NCBI GenBank assembly: GCA_026414605.1
Contig: JAOAIP010000045.1
Coordinates: forward strand, 45,379-109,378
Reading direction: 5' to 3'
Source: Bacteroidia bacterium
GTDB taxonomy: Bacteria; Bacteroidota; Bacteroidia; B-17B0; Aurantibacillaceae
DNA: 64,000 nucleotides
This document shows, one piece after another, positions 37,814 through 46,956 of this stretch; the stretch's first letter is position 1; each line of letters begins with the position of its first letter. The notes under the pieces are model-generated. The model was not told where the DNA came from and did no database searches. It was given only the letters and a program-made list of their open reading frames with translations. The position numbers and the translations under genes were made by a program.

Positions 37814-37822
37814 AAGCAAACA

Positions 37823-38242
37823 ATGTTTATGAAGTCGCCCGAAGAAATTGTCAATTTAATGATGATGAAAAATGATGCTTTCAGTCAATGGCTGGGCATA
37901 CAAGTACTTGAAATTAAACAAGGATATTGTAAATTGCAAATGCAAATTAGAAAGGAAATGCTCAATGGTTTTCATATTGCTCATGGCGGGATCACTTATT
38001 CTTTATCGGATAGTGCTTTGGCTTTTGCTTCTAATAGTTATGGTTACAAAGCCGTTTCTATTGAAACATCTATATCGCATACAGAGTCATTAAAAGAAGG
38101 AGATATTATTAGGGCTGAAACAGAAGAACTACACCGTTCAGGAAAAATTGCTGTTTATCAAGTAAAAGTTTATACAATGCCCGATAAAAAAGTAGTGGCT
38201 CTATTTAAGGGGACTGTTTATATTACTTCCCAAATATGGTAA
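37823..38242 (+). CDS. Hotdog-fold thioesterase, PaaI-like
   Basis: About 139 residues with the PaaI/YdiI hotdog fold. The segment MLNGFHIAHGGITYSLSDSALAFASNS contains the HGG turn and the acidic residue typical of the PaaI group, which hydrolyses acyl- or aryl-CoA thioesters. The gene is alone between ribBA and ftsH. A PaaG-like enzyme is also in the window but 24 kb away, so a phenylacetate role is only a possibility. ATG codons at 37823 and 37829 are both usable; the longer TTG start at 37811 overlaps the promoter. Confidence 0.85.
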   Translation: MFMKSPEEIVNLMMMKNDAFSQWLGIQVLEIKQGYCKLQMQIRKEMLNGFHIAHGGITYSLSDSALAFASNSYGYKAVSIETSISHTESLKEGDIIRAETEELHRSGKIAVYQVKVYTMPDKKVVALFKGTVYITSQIW

Positions 38243-38270
38243 TATTCTTTATTCGGTACTGATCATCTAT

Positions 38271-38399
38271 TTTACCACAAAGAACAAATTTGTCAAAAGT
38301 CAAAAGTTTGAAAGTAAAAAACATTTTTGCAATTGAGTGATTTAAAATGATGGGGGCATATAACTTTCTACCTATCACTTTCAACCTTCCACTTTTTCA
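38271..38399 (+). repeat. Dispersed intergenic repeat, copy A (TTTACCACAAAGAAC)
   Basis: The copy begins TTTACCACAAAGAAC (38271-38285) and continues with purine-rich GTCAAAAGT and TTTGAAAGT units, then a pyrimidine-rich arm (ACTTTCAACC from 38377) that is roughly their inverse complement. The first 15 bases occur exactly, in opposite orientation, at 57198-57212, with further similarity behind them. The right arm runs into the 3' end of ftsH and encodes its last residues. Confidence 0.65.
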
Positions 38400-40549
38400 A
38401 AAGGTCTTTTCCCTAAAATCTCTTCAAGATCTTCTTTGAATATAACTTCTTTTTCTAATAATCGTTCGGCTAATTTGGTTAGAAATTCTTTCTTTTCGCT
38501 TAATATGTTCTTGGCTCTTTGATAAGCAATATCGGCCATTTTCTTTACTTCTTCATCAATAATTTCAGCAGTTTTTTCACTATATGGTTTTGAAAAAGCA
38601 TATTCAGATTGCCCTGTACTATCGTAATAACTGATATTACCAATTCTTGGATTTAATCCAAAATAAACTACAGAGGCATACGCTTGTTTGGTTACTTTTT
38701 CAAGGTCATTCATAGCACCAGTAGATATTTTTCCAAAAATAACATCTTCGGCGGCTCTTCCGCCAAGGGCTGCTGTCATTTCGTCTAAGATTTGTTCGGT
38801 GGTTGTTATTTGTCTTTCTTCGGGCAAGTACCATGCAGCGCCCAATGATTTTCCTCTTGGAACAATGGTAACTTTTACCAATGGGGCAGCGTGTTCTAAA
38901 AACCAACTGACTGTGGCATGACCTGCTTCGTGGAAGGCAATAATTCTTTTTTCCTCAGGTGTAATAATTTTGTTTTTGTTTTCTAATCCGGCAATCACTC
39001 TATCAACAGCATCCATAAAGTCCTCTCTGCTGACGACTTTTTTGTTTTTGCGTGCGGCTATTAATGCGGCTTCGTTACAGATATTAGCAATGTCTGCACC
39101 ACTAAATCCTGGTGTTTGTTTGGCTAAAAATTCGGGATTAACGCTATCGTCAATTTTGATTCGTTTTAAATGTACTTTAAATATTTCTTCACGATCTTTA
39201 ACATCAGGCATATCAATGTAAATATGTCTATCAAAGCGTCCAGGTCTTAATAATGCTTTATCTAAGATATCTGCTCTATTGGTGGCGGCTAATACGATAA
39301 CACCGCTATTGGCGGCAAAACCATCCATTTCAGTTAATAATTGATTTAATGTACTTTCTCTTTCGTCGTTTGCACCTGTAGAGATATTTTTTGAACGAGA
39401 ACGTCCTATAGCATCTATTTCATCAATAAATATGATACAAGGGGCTTTTTCTTTGGCTTGTGCAAATAAGTCACGAACACGAGATGCTCCCACGCCTACA
39501 AACATTTCTACAAACTCAGAACCTGATATGGAGAAAAAAGGAACTTTGGCTTCACCGGCTACTGCTTTTGCTAAAAGTGTCTTTCCGGTACCTGGAGGGC
39601 CGACTAATAATACGCCTTTTGGAATTTTTGCTCCTAATTCAGTATACTTTGTTGGATTTTTGAGAAATTCAACAATTTCTTGTAACTCTATTTTGGCTCC
39701 CTGTAATCCTGCTACATCATTAAATGTAACGCCTGGTGTTTTATCTTTATCAAACAATTGAGCACGTGATCGCCCAAAACTAAAAATAGATGCAGGTCCT
39801 CCGGGTCCATTTGCCATCCGTCTTAACATCAACATCCAAATTCCAAAAAAAAGAATAATGGGAAGTAACCAAGATAAATGGTCTGTCCAACTGGTTTCTT
39901 CTACTGAACGAGGAAATACCATTTTATTTTTCGGAATACCCGCACTCTCTTGAACTTTTTCTACTCTATTAAGGAAAAATTCTACCGATGGAATGGTAAC
40001 AACAAAATGAGGACCTCTAAATTTTTTATCTAAAAAATAAGGTTGCCCCGTATTGGGATCTCTGTATCTTGTTGATTTAATTAAAGAATCTTTGTTGATA
40101 AAAATCTGTGCATATTTTCCATTTACAATCACAATATCGGTTACATCTCCGTGAGCGAGCATATCTTCAAAACGTGTTTGTGTAACTTCAATTTGTCTTC
40201 TTGCTATATTGCTATTGTCAAACAAAACTAAATAAAGAATTATGGCTACTACTATTCCATAAACCCAATAAAAAGAATTTCCTCCGCCTGATTCAGGTGA
40301 ATTTTTCTTGTTTTGAAACAATTTTTCTTTTAATTGTTCAAATTGTTTTTGGCGAATTTGTTCTTCGGTGAGTTCACTCTTTTCTTCTTCGTTTTTTGTG
40401 TTATCTGAAGAGGGTTGAGAAGAAGGCGAATGAGTATCTTTTTCTGTGTCAACAGAATTAGAGATGGTTGCTTTTTGTTCTTGCAAAGTAGAAGTATCTG
40501 TATGAGAGGATTGTTCTTGATTATTTGATTTTTCGGGTGTGTTTTGCAT
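38381..40549 (-). CDS. ftsH: ATP-dependent zinc metalloprotease FtsH
   Basis: FtsH is the hexameric membrane AAA protease that degrades misfolded membrane proteins and regulators. The 722-residue protein starts with about 95 hydrophilic Ser/Glu/Gln-rich residues, an extension beyond the enterobacterial form. Two membrane helices follow (about 97-113 and 222-240) around a periplasmic part, then the AAA domain ([22 protein letters not shown], the second region of homology [20 protein letters not shown]) and the zinc site HEAGH (His540, Glu541, His544). The final FEKVEG is encoded inside a dispersed repeat. It is downstream of rsfS in the same direction, as in many Bacteroidota. Confidence 0.96.
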   Translation of the reverse strand: MQNTPEKSNNQEQSSHTDTSTLQEQKATISNSVDTEKDTHSPSSQPSSDNTKNEEEKSELTEEQIRQKQFEQLKEKLFQNKKNSPESGGGNSFYWVYGIVVAIILYLVLFDNSNIARRQIEVTQTRFEDMLAHGDVTDIVIVNGKYAQIFINKDSLIKSTRYRDPNTGQPYFLDKKFRGPHFVVTIPSVEFFLNRVEKVQESAGIPKNKMVFPRSVEETSWTDHLSWLLPIILFFGIWMLMLRRMANGPGGPASIFSFGRSRAQLFDKDKTPGVTFNDVAGLQGAKIELQEIVEFLKNPTKYTELGAKIPKGVLLVGPPGTGKTLLAKAVAGEAKVPFFSISGSEFVEMFVGVGASRVRDLFAQAKEKAPCIIFIDEIDAIGRSRSKNISTGANDERESTLNQLLTEMDGFAANSGVIVLAATNRADILDKALLRPGRFDRHIYIDMPDVKDREEIFKVHLKRIKIDDSVNPEFLAKQTPGFSGADIANICNEAALIAARKNKKVVSREDFMDAVDRVIAGLENKNKIITPEEKRIIAFHEAGHATVSWFLEHAAPLVKVTIVPRGKSLGAAWYLPEERQITTTEQILDEMTAALGGRAAEDVIFGKISTGAMNDLEKVTKQAYASVVYFGLNPRIGNISYYDSTGQSEYAFSKPYSEKTAEIIDEEVKKMADIAYQRAKNILSEKKEFLTKLAERLLEKEVIFKEDLEEILGKRPFEKVEG

Positions 40550-40594
40550 ATTATTTTTCCGTTTAGTAGTTAATTAGATGGCTGATAAAATGAA

Positions 40595-41155
40595 TTAAAG
40601 ATCAGGGATGTGTTGAATTTTTGCATCTGCCCACAATTCTTCTATTTTGTAGTAAGAACGAATATCACTGCGAAAAATATGAGCAACAATTGTTAAGTAA
40701 TCTAATAAGATCCATTCAGCATTTTGGACACCTTCAATATGGTGGGGCTTGATTTTAAGTTTTTTGGTAGTAAATTCTTCGATAGAGTCGGTAATGGCTT
40801 GTAACTGCGGACGGCTATCTGCTTCACAAATTACAAAATAATTACAAAAACTATTTTCAATATCTTGAAGATTTAAAACAGTGATATTACGGGCTTTTTT
40901 TTCTTGCATTCCTTCTATGATGATTTGCAAAAGTTCTTTATCTCTATCAAGATGAGATAGTTTTATTTGTTTTTTTTCTTTTGATAATTTAGGAAGTGCA
41001 GGTGATTTTTTTGTTTTTTTATTAGCAGTAGTGGTAGATGTTTGGCTTGTCTTTTTAAGAGTCGTAGTATTTTTTTTCACTGATTTTTTAGCAGTGGCTT
41101 TCTTGGCAACTGTTTTTTTAGTAGCGGTCTTTTTTTTAGTTTCTTTCTTTGCCAT
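40595..41155 (-). CDS. rsfS: Ribosomal silencing factor RsfS with a basic N-terminal extension
   Basis: RsfS (YbeB) binds ribosomal protein L14 and blocks subunit joining when nutrients are short. The conserved domain covers about residues 75-185 (DIENSFCNYFVICEADSRPQ, HHIEGVQNAEWILLDY). It is preceded by about 70 residues made almost only of Lys, Thr, Ala and Ser, resembling a histone H1 tail; the usual protein is only about 105-120 residues. The ATG at 41155 is chosen because a promoter -7 element at 41180-41187 lies between it and the longer start at 41206. ftsH follows 46 bases downstream and is probably co-transcribed. Confidence 0.92.
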   Translation of the reverse strand: MAKKETKKKTATKKTVAKKATAKKSVKKNTTTLKKTSQTSTTTANKKTKKSPALPKLSKEKKQIKLSHLDRDKELLQIIIEGMQEKKARNITVLNLQDIENSFCNYFVICEADSRPQLQAITDSIEEFTTKKLKIKPHHIEGVQNAEWILLDYLTIVAHIFRSDIRSYYKIEELWADAKIQHIPDL

Positions 41156-41179
41156 GAAGTAATTTATTTTAAGAGTGTG

Positions 41180-41207
41180 CAAAAATAGTGTATTTATAAA
41201 TAACAAA
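41180..41207 (-). promoter_or_regulatory. Promoter of rsfS-ftsH
   Basis: Read on the minus strand, TTTG (41207-41204), a 16-base spacer and TATTTTTG (41187-41180) approximate the Bacteroidota promoter. The start at 41155 lies 24 bases downstream. Confidence 0.55.
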
Positions 41208-41476
41208 ACGAATTATGTATAACTTTATACATTTTTAGCACTTTATTGAATTCAAAACAATTTTTTATCTCATAAATTAGCAAAATCTATATTCGTGAGT
41301 TTTTCAAAAATAATGAATTTGTTGATGTTAATATAAAATTTTTTTGGGTGTTTAAATTAGATTACACAAATAAAAGTTTTTGATTAAAGATTTAAATGCA
41401 GTAAAATTTGTACATAGAAAATTAAAATCCCCAAAATATCTGTTACAGAATAAATCCCATCTATCCAATATGAAAA

Positions 41477-42007
41477 TTAATACTTTAAAAACTCATCTAT
41501 TTGTGAAATAACGGCTTGTTTTTGTTCTTCTGTTTTTGGTCCTTTTTCATTCCAAACATCTTCTATTCTTGAAATCGGTAATTTATTGTAAAAAACATTC
41601 ATTCGCAGATATTGAAGCACCATTGCTAATTGATCAATGCCCCTCAAATTTCCTGCTCTTCCGGATGCTACACCGACTAAACAAACTTTTTTATAATAAA
41701 AATATCGGGGATGAACGGCATCAATAAATACTTTGGTGATACCTGCAAAACTTCCATTATATTCAGGAACAATCCAAAAAAATTTATCCGAGGCCCCTAT
41801 GTATTTTTCAACATAAGCATCAAACGTTTTGGTTCTTTTCCCATACACTTCTTCGAAAGCAATATCCTTGGGTAAATCTCTAAAATCGGCTAACCAAACA
41901 TTTTTATTATGACTTTTTTCTTTTACAATAGAATGATAAAATTGTGCCACTTTTAAAGTATAACTATCGTCTCTATTTGTTCCGCTAATGATTGTAATAT
42001 CTGCCAT
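41477..42007 (-). CDS. NADPH-dependent FMN reductase family protein
   Basis: A 176-residue flavodoxin-like protein. The phosphate-binding loop is ISGTNRDDSYTLKVA at the N-terminus and the flavin-contact segment is WIVPEYNGSFAGITKVFIDA near residue 85, with GVASGRAGNLRG behind it, all typical of the FMN_red/azoreductase family. Members reduce FMN, quinones or chromate with NADPH; the physiological substrate is not evident. It is divergent from the UPF0173 hydrolase gene, with 82 bases between them. Confidence 0.87.
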   Translation of the reverse strand: MADITIISGTNRDDSYTLKVAQFYHSIVKEKSHNKNVWLADFRDLPKDIAFEEVYGKRTKTFDAYVEKYIGASDKFFWIVPEYNGSFAGITKVFIDAVHPRYFYYKKVCLVGVASGRAGNLRGIDQLAMVLQYLRMNVFYNKLPISRIEDVWNEKGPKTEEQKQAVISQIDEFLKY

Positions 42008-42055
42008 TTTTTATTTTTGTTGATAAATAATTTTTTAAGTTAATAATAACTCTAT

Positions 42056-42063
42056 TAAATTTG
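42056..42063 (+). promoter_or_regulatory. -7 element TAAATTTG before the UPF0173-parA-parB genes
   Basis: TAAATTTG matches TAnnTTTG and ends 26 bases before the ATG at 42090. No TTG is at a suitable distance, so this is a half-supported promoter. The motif AAATTTGC recurs at 42070-42077. Confidence 0.4.
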
Positions 42064-42089
42064 CAGGCAAATTTGCAAAATTTTCAACT

Positions 42090-42770
42090 ATGAAAATCAC
42101 TTATTTTGGACATTCTTGTTTTTTGGTAGAAGTAAATGGCAAAAAACTTTTATTTGATCCTTTTATTAGCCCTAATCCTCTTGCAAAGCATATTGATGTC
42201 AACGCTATTCAAACGGATTATATCTTACTCAGCCATGCTCACGAAGACCATATTGCTGATGCTTTATCAATCGCTAAAAGAACCAATGCTAAAATAATTA
42301 GTAATTGGGAAATATGTATGTGGGCTAATAAAAACGGTATCACTAATTTTCATCCAATGAATATTGGCGGAAAAATCAAGTTGGATTTTGGAAATATTAA
42401 AATAGTCAATGCTGTTCATAGTAGTAGTTTTCCGGACGGCACTTATGGCGGAAATCCTATGGGATTTGTCATTGAAACTTCAGATAAAAATTTCTACTAT
42501 GCCGGAGATACTGCCCTTACCGAAGATATGAAATTGATTGGTGATTATCGTCAAGTTGATTTTTCATTCTTGCCTATTGGCGATAATTTTACAATGAGTG
42601 TAGACAATGCTATTATTGCCACCGATTTTCTCAAATGTAATCGTGTTATAGGAATGCACTACAATACTTTTGATTTAATAAAAATTGATACCCAAGAAGC
42701 CGTTGAAAAATTTAATCGTGCAGGCAAAGAACTTATTTTAATATCTATTGGTGACTCTATCGAAATTTAA
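42090..42770 (+). CDS. UPF0173 metal-dependent hydrolase (metallo-beta-lactamase fold)
   Basis: A 226-residue protein of the UlaG-like metallo-beta-lactamase superfamily. The metal motif is LLSHAHEDHIADALS (HxHxDH), with the further ligands in VHSSSFPDG and YYAGDTALTED and the late histidine in GMHYNTFD. Biochemical functions in the UPF0173 group are mostly unassigned. Its stop lies four bases before the parA start at 42775, so it is probably expressed together with the chromosome-partition genes. Whether this is functional or accidental is unknown. Confidence 0.88.
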   Translation: MKITYFGHSCFLVEVNGKKLLFDPFISPNPLAKHIDVNAIQTDYILLSHAHEDHIADALSIAKRTNAKIISNWEICMWANKNGITNFHPMNIGGKIKLDFGNIKIVNAVHSSSFPDGTYGGNPMGFVIETSDKNFYYAGDTALTEDMKLIGDYRQVDFSFLPIGDNFTMSVDNAIIATDFLKCNRVIGMHYNTFDLIKIDTQEAVEKFNRAGKELILISIGDSIEI

Positions 42771-42774
42771 AAAT

Positions 42775-43584
42775 ATGGGAAAAATTATCGCAATTGCCAA
42801 TCAAAAAGGGGGCGTTGGAAAAACAACAACAGCCATCAATCTAGCAGCATCCTTAGCCGTTTTAGAATATAAAACCTTATTAGTAGATGCGGACTCACAA
42901 GCCAATGCTACATCGGGAGTTGGTGTAGATCCAAATAGCATTGAAGCAGGTTTATACGAATGTATTATTCAAAGTAAACATCCCAAAGATGTTATTATAC
43001 CTACTGAAACGCCTAATTTATATCTTTTACCAACCAATGCCGACTTGATAGGAATAGAAATAGAATTGGTGAATCTCAGCGGACGAGAGTTTATGATGAA
43101 AAAAGCATTGGATAAAATTAAAAACGAGTATGACTTTATCATCATTGACTGTACACCATCATTAGGATTAAGTGTTATCAATGCCTTATGTGCGGCTGAT
43201 AGCGTGCTTATTCCTGTTCAATGTGAATATTTTGCATTAGAAGGTATGGGTAAATTATTACAAACTATAAAAATCGTTCAAACCCATCTCAATACCGACC
43301 TTGAAATAGAAGGCGTTTTACTCACTATGTATGATTCTCGTACGCGTTTGGCAAATCAAGTAGTTGAAGATGTTAAAACCCATTTTCAAAATATGGTATT
43401 CAATACGATTATTCAACGCAATACTAAATTAGCCGAAGCACCCAGTTTTGGTAAAACAATCATTATGCACGATGCCGCAGGTAAAGGAACTATCAATTAT
43501 TTAAATCTCGCCCGAGAAATTTTACAGCGAAACAACCTTACTCGTCTTTCAGACGAACAAAGACAAATTAAAATTCAAGAATAA
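42775..43584 (+). CDS. parA: Chromosome-partitioning ATPase ParA (Soj)
   Basis: ParA is the Walker-type ATPase that moves ParB-parS complexes during chromosome segregation. The deviant Walker A IANQKGGVGKTTTAINLA is at the N-terminus, with LLVDADSQANATSG and the Walker B region FIIIDCTPSLGLSVINAL behind it. The longest frame begins with TTG at 42748, inside the preceding gene; the ATG at 42775 gives the standard start MGKIIAIANQKGG. parB follows 18 bases after the stop. Confidence 0.95.
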   Translation: MGKIIAIANQKGGVGKTTTAINLAASLAVLEYKTLLVDADSQANATSGVGVDPNSIEAGLYECIIQSKHPKDVIIPTETPNLYLLPTNADLIGIEIELVNLSGREFMMKKALDKIKNEYDFIIIDCTPSLGLSVINALCAADSVLIPVQCEYFALEGMGKLLQTIKIVQTHLNTDLEIEGVLLTMYDSRTRLANQVVEDVKTHFQNMVFNTIIQRNTKLAEAPSFGKTIIMHDAAGKGTINYLNLAREILQRNNLTRLSDEQRQIKIQE

Positions 43585-43602
43585 ACCGAAACTTAATAAT
43601 CT

Positions 43603-44496
43603 ATGAGTAATTCTAAAAAACCCGCTCTTGGCAGAGGATTGAGTGCTTTGTTAGAAAATGCTAAAACCGATATTACAACCAAAGCCACAGATAATGCACC
43701 TGTTTTGGGATCTGTTAGCAATATACCTATAAGTGCTATTGAAACAAATCCATTTCAACCTCGTACAGAATTTGAAGAAGTAGCACTCAATGAATTAGCC
43801 CAATCCATTAAAGAACACGGTATTATTCAGCCCATCACCGTTCGAAAATTAGGATACGATAAATATCAAATTATTTCCGGAGAAAGACGCTTTCGTGCGG
43901 CACAATTGGCCGGACTTACTGAAATACCTGCTTTTATACGCGTGGCTAATGACCAGCAAATGCTGGAAATGGCATTAATAGAAAACATTCAAAGAGAAGA
44001 TTTAAATCCTATTGAAATTGCTCTTTCGTATCAACGACTAATGGACGAATGTAAATTAACCCAAGAAGAAGTCAGCAAACGTGTGGGCAAGCAAAGAAGT
44101 ACAGTAGCAAATTATTTACGATTACTCAAACTTCCAGCCCCTATTCAAAAAGCATTAAAAGAAAATGCAATTACAATGGGGCATGCAAGATCACTTATTA
44201 ATATTGAAAATGAAGATAAACAATTAGCCCTTTTTGCATTGATTTTAGAACAAGATCTCTCTGTCAGAGAAGTAGAAGAACTTGCCAAAGGTGCAAAATT
44301 AAACTACAAACCAAAAGTAAAAAGAGAAACAACCCCTTTATCTATTGAAGAAAAATTAATTTTTGGACAACTTAAAGAACGTTTTGATAGATTTGTAGAA
44401 TATAAGAAAAACGCCAAAGGCGGCGGAAAAATAATTTTAAATTTCTCTAATGAAGATGATTTAAATATTATCCTAAAAAAATTAGGAATAGAATAA
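43603..44496 (+). CDS. parB: Chromosome-partitioning protein ParB (Spo0J)
   Basis: ParB binds parS sites, spreads as a CTP-dependent clamp and is moved by ParA. The 297-residue protein opens KKPALGRGLSALLE, carries the CTP-binding nuclease-like domain (NPFQPRTEFEE, ISGERRFRAAQLAG, LIENIQREDLNPIEIA) and a helix-turn-helix (TQEEVSKRVGKQRSTVANYLRLLKLP), and ends in a dimerisation domain. It is paired with parA as usual. No sequence close to the common parS palindrome TGTTTCACGTGAAACA was found in the window. Confidence 0.95.
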   Translation: MSNSKKPALGRGLSALLENAKTDITTKATDNAPVLGSVSNIPISAIETNPFQPRTEFEEVALNELAQSIKEHGIIQPITVRKLGYDKYQIISGERRFRAAQLAGLTEIPAFIRVANDQQMLEMALIENIQREDLNPIEIALSYQRLMDECKLTQEEVSKRVGKQRSTVANYLRLLKLPAPIQKALKENAITMGHARSLINIENEDKQLALFALILEQDLSVREVEELAKGAKLNYKPKVKRETTPLSIEEKLIFGQLKERFDRFVEYKKNAKGGGKIILNFSNEDDLNIILKKLGIE

Positions 44497-44688
44497 TTTT
44501 AAGGTTTGATAAGTTATTTTTTTAGTAACTTAAATCAGACAAAGGATAAAAATTAAATAGATAAAACATAGAATGCAGGCAAGTTGGAAGGGTGAATAAT
44601 AAGTAATTCTTACAGGGACTAAATTTGGACGATACCAACTTTGAAATTTTTGTAGAAAAATAATTCGTTACACATTAAAATAAATTAA

Positions 44689-45822
44689 ATGCATTTATCA
44701 GAGTTATACAAAAAAGCACTTCAATTAGAATTTCTTAGTTTAGAAGAGGGTTTGTACTTATATCATAATGCTCCGCTTCCTGAATTAATGAATATCGCTC
44801 ATCAAATTAGAAATATCAAAAAAAATAATTCTCCGTATGTAACTTGGATTATAGACCGAAATGTAAATACTACAAATGTATGTGTTGCTAATTGCAAATT
44901 TTGTAATTTTTATCGTATTCCAGGGCATCCTGAGTCATATATTACAGATATTGAAACTTACAAACGGAAAATTCAAGAAACTTTTGATTTAGGGGGAGAG
45001 CAGTTGCTTTTACAAGGAGGTCATCATCCAGAACTTGGGTTAGAGTATTATGTGAATCTCTTTAAAACCTTAAAAGAATTATTCCCCAATTTAAAACTTC
45101 ATGCTCTTGGTCCGCCCGAAATTGTTCATATTGCTCAGCTTGGTAATTATACTTATGAATATGTATTGTCAGAACTTATAAAAGCAGGGATGGACAGTAT
45201 GCCTGGACCTGGTGCAGAAATTTTGAATGATAGAGTGCGCAGAATAATTTCAAATGGCAAATGTTCAGGTCAAGAGTGGCTGGATGTGATGCAAGTAGCC
45301 CATCAATTAGGTCTTACAACCACGGCTACGATGATGTTTGGTCATGTAGAAACTATTGAAGAAAGAATAGAACATTTAATTTTAATTCGTGATGTTCAAC
45401 AGCAGAAACCTAATCATAGCAAGGGGTTTATTGCTTTTATCCCATGGCCATTTCAAGATGAAGGTACTTTACTCAATAAAGTTAGAAAAGTAAAAAATCA
45501 AGTAACTGCTGATGAATATATTAGAATGATTGCTCTTTCAAGAATAATGTTGCCAAATATTGAAAATATACAAGCATCATGGCTCACAGTCGGCAAACAA
45601 ACAGCACAATTATGTTTGTATGCAGGGGCTAATGACTTTGGAAGTATTATGATTGAAGAAAATGTAGTAAGCGCAGCAGGTGCAGATCATCGTTTTGATG
45701 CTATTTCTATCCAACAAGCCATTAAAGAAGCAGGTTTTATCCCATTATTAAGAAATCAACAATATGAACCACGACCAATACCTTCACAATTATTAGAAAA
45801 AATAAATTACCAACCTCTGTAA
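44689..45822 (+). CDS. mqnC: Cyclic dehypoxanthinyl futalosine synthase (radical SAM)
   Basis: MqnC cyclises dehypoxanthinyl futalosine in the futalosine route to menaquinone. The 377-residue protein has the radical-SAM cluster motif Cys65, Cys69, Cys72 (CVANCKFC), GGEQLLLQGGHHPELGL, SMPGPGAEILNDRVRRIIS, TTATMMFGHVETIEER and FIAFIPWPFQDEGT, which together separate MqnC from the related MqnE. The presence of this enzyme implies menaquinone-based respiration. Other mqn genes are not in the window, as is common in this phylum. The 192 bases between parB and this gene hold a weak hairpin (44510-44532) but no clear promoter. Confidence 0.93.
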   Translation: MHLSELYKKALQLEFLSLEEGLYLYHNAPLPELMNIAHQIRNIKKNNSPYVTWIIDRNVNTTNVCVANCKFCNFYRIPGHPESYITDIETYKRKIQETFDLGGEQLLLQGGHHPELGLEYYVNLFKTLKELFPNLKLHALGPPEIVHIAQLGNYTYEYVLSELIKAGMDSMPGPGAEILNDRVRRIISNGKCSGQEWLDVMQVAHQLGLTTTATMMFGHVETIEERIEHLILIRDVQQQKPNHSKGFIAFIPWPFQDEGTLLNKVRKVKNQVTADEYIRMIALSRIMLPNIENIQASWLTVGKQTAQLCLYAGANDFGSIMIEENVVSAAGADHRFDAISIQQAIKEAGFIPLLRNQQYEPRPIPSQLLEKINYQPL

Positions 45823-45870
45823 TCTTTTTCTCGTATAAATAAAAATAAAAAAGTGCTTTTTTAATTAAAT

Positions 45871-45902
45871 TTTGCAAATAAGAATTTTATTACATACTTT
45901 TG
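45871..45902 (+). promoter_or_regulatory. Promoter of the second porP/sprF gene
   Basis: TTTG (45871-45874), a 20-base spacer and TACTTTTG (45895-45902) fit the consensus well. The longer possible start of the gene (TTG at 45872) lies inside the -33 box and is excluded. Confidence 0.8.
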
Positions 45903-45928
45903 TAACTCAAATTTTAAATGATGACTAT

Positions 45929-46873
45929 ATGAAAATAAAATTTTACTTTTTTATCTCAATAATTGCAATTTCAGAATTTGTATATGGGCAAGATCCTCAA
46001 TTTACTCAATTTTACGCTAATCCGCTCTATCTAAATCCCGCATTTGCTGGAACAGCAAGGTGTGCACGCATTACATTTAATTATAGAAATCAATGGCCAA
46101 ATTTAAGCGGTACTTATGTTACTTACTCAGCAGGATATGACCAACATTTTGATGTATTAGCAGGCGGTGTTGGATTATTGGTAGTTACAGATGATCAAGC
46201 AAGAGGGACATTAAAAACGGTTTCTGCAAGTGGAATCTATTCGTATCATTTACCTGTCAATAGACATTTTTCAATAAAGATGGGGTTAGAAGCAAGATAT
46301 TTTCAAAAACAATTGGATAAAACAAAATTGAACTTTGGAGATATGATTGATCCTCGTAGAGGATTTGTTTGGAATACAATGGAAGCAGTTCCTGCCCAAA
46401 ATAAAAGTAACTTAGATTTTGCAGCAGGTATTCTTGGATATAGTAAAAATTATTTCATAGGGTTTGCTGCACATCACCTCACTCAGCCCGATGAAGGTCT
46501 TTTAGGAGTAGCAAAATTACCTATTAAATTTACAGGACATGCGGGAGCAATTATTAATTTAGAAAAAGGAGGTTCAAGTTATATTTCTCCTAATGTATTA
46601 TTTCAAGCACAACAAAAATTTCAACAACTTAATTTAGGTTTATATTATGTTAATGATGCCTTTGTAGCAGGTTTATGGTATAGAAACTCAGATGCTGTTA
46701 TTGTTCTTATTGGATTACAAAGTAAAAATTTCAAGATAGGATACAGTTATGATGTTACTATTTCAAAACTTGCAAGTAATACGGCTGGATCACACGAAGT
46801 TTCTTTACAATTGCAATTTGAATGTAAACCCAAAAAGAAAAAATATAGAACAATTAGTTGTCCATCCTTTTAA
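45929..46873 (+). CDS. PorP/SprF family type IX secretion outer-membrane protein, second copy
   Basis: A 314-residue outer-membrane barrel protein with a signal peptide ending EFVYGQ and the family opening DPQFTQFYANPLYLNPAFAGTARCARITFNYRNQWP (read in two parts), close to classical PorP/SprF. The ending LQLQFECKPKKKKYR has a basic tail. It differs clearly from the copy at 22270 and is not followed by a PD40 gene; gldJ comes 84 bases later. The ATG at 45929 is fixed by the promoter at 45871-45902. It is a better candidate than the first copy for core secretion or gliding because of the gldJ neighbour, which is inference. Confidence 0.88.
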   Translation: MKIKFYFFISIIAISEFVYGQDPQFTQFYANPLYLNPAFAGTARCARITFNYRNQWPNLSGTYVTYSAGYDQHFDVLAGGVGLLVVTDDQARGTLKTVSASGIYSYHLPVNRHFSIKMGLEARYFQKQLDKTKLNFGDMIDPRRGFVWNTMEAVPAQNKSNLDFAAGILGYSKNYFIGFAAHHLTQPDEGLLGVAKLPIKFTGHAGAIINLEKGGSSYISPNVLFQAQQKFQQLNLGLYYVNDAFVAGLWYRNSDAVIVLIGLQSKNFKIGYSYDVTISKLASNTAGSHEVSLQLQFECKPKKKKYRTISCPSF

Positions 46874-46956
46874 AATTCTTGTAACATTTTTACTTTTTAT
46901 GCATTATATTACTAAAAAAATAACTATTATTACGCCCTAAAAACTAAATTAATACT

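Noticed and set aside
37811..37822. TTG start for the thioesterase (and similar TTG starts at 14287, 16251, 22219-type, 35367, 37705, 42748, 45872, 52866, 61588)
   Set aside because: In each case an ATG lies shortly downstream, and at several of these genes a promoter element covers the upstream codon; the TTG at 19781 was kept because a signal peptide begins exactly there.
13486..38242. Phenylacetate degradation cluster, suggested by PaaG-like and PaaI-like proteins
   Set aside because: The two genes are 24 kb apart with no other paa gene between them; both families have many members outside that pathway.
44497..44688. Possible small RNA or riboswitch before mqnC
   Set aside because: A 7-bp stem (44510-44532) with its T run in the loop is the only structure seen; no known RNA family pattern was recognised.
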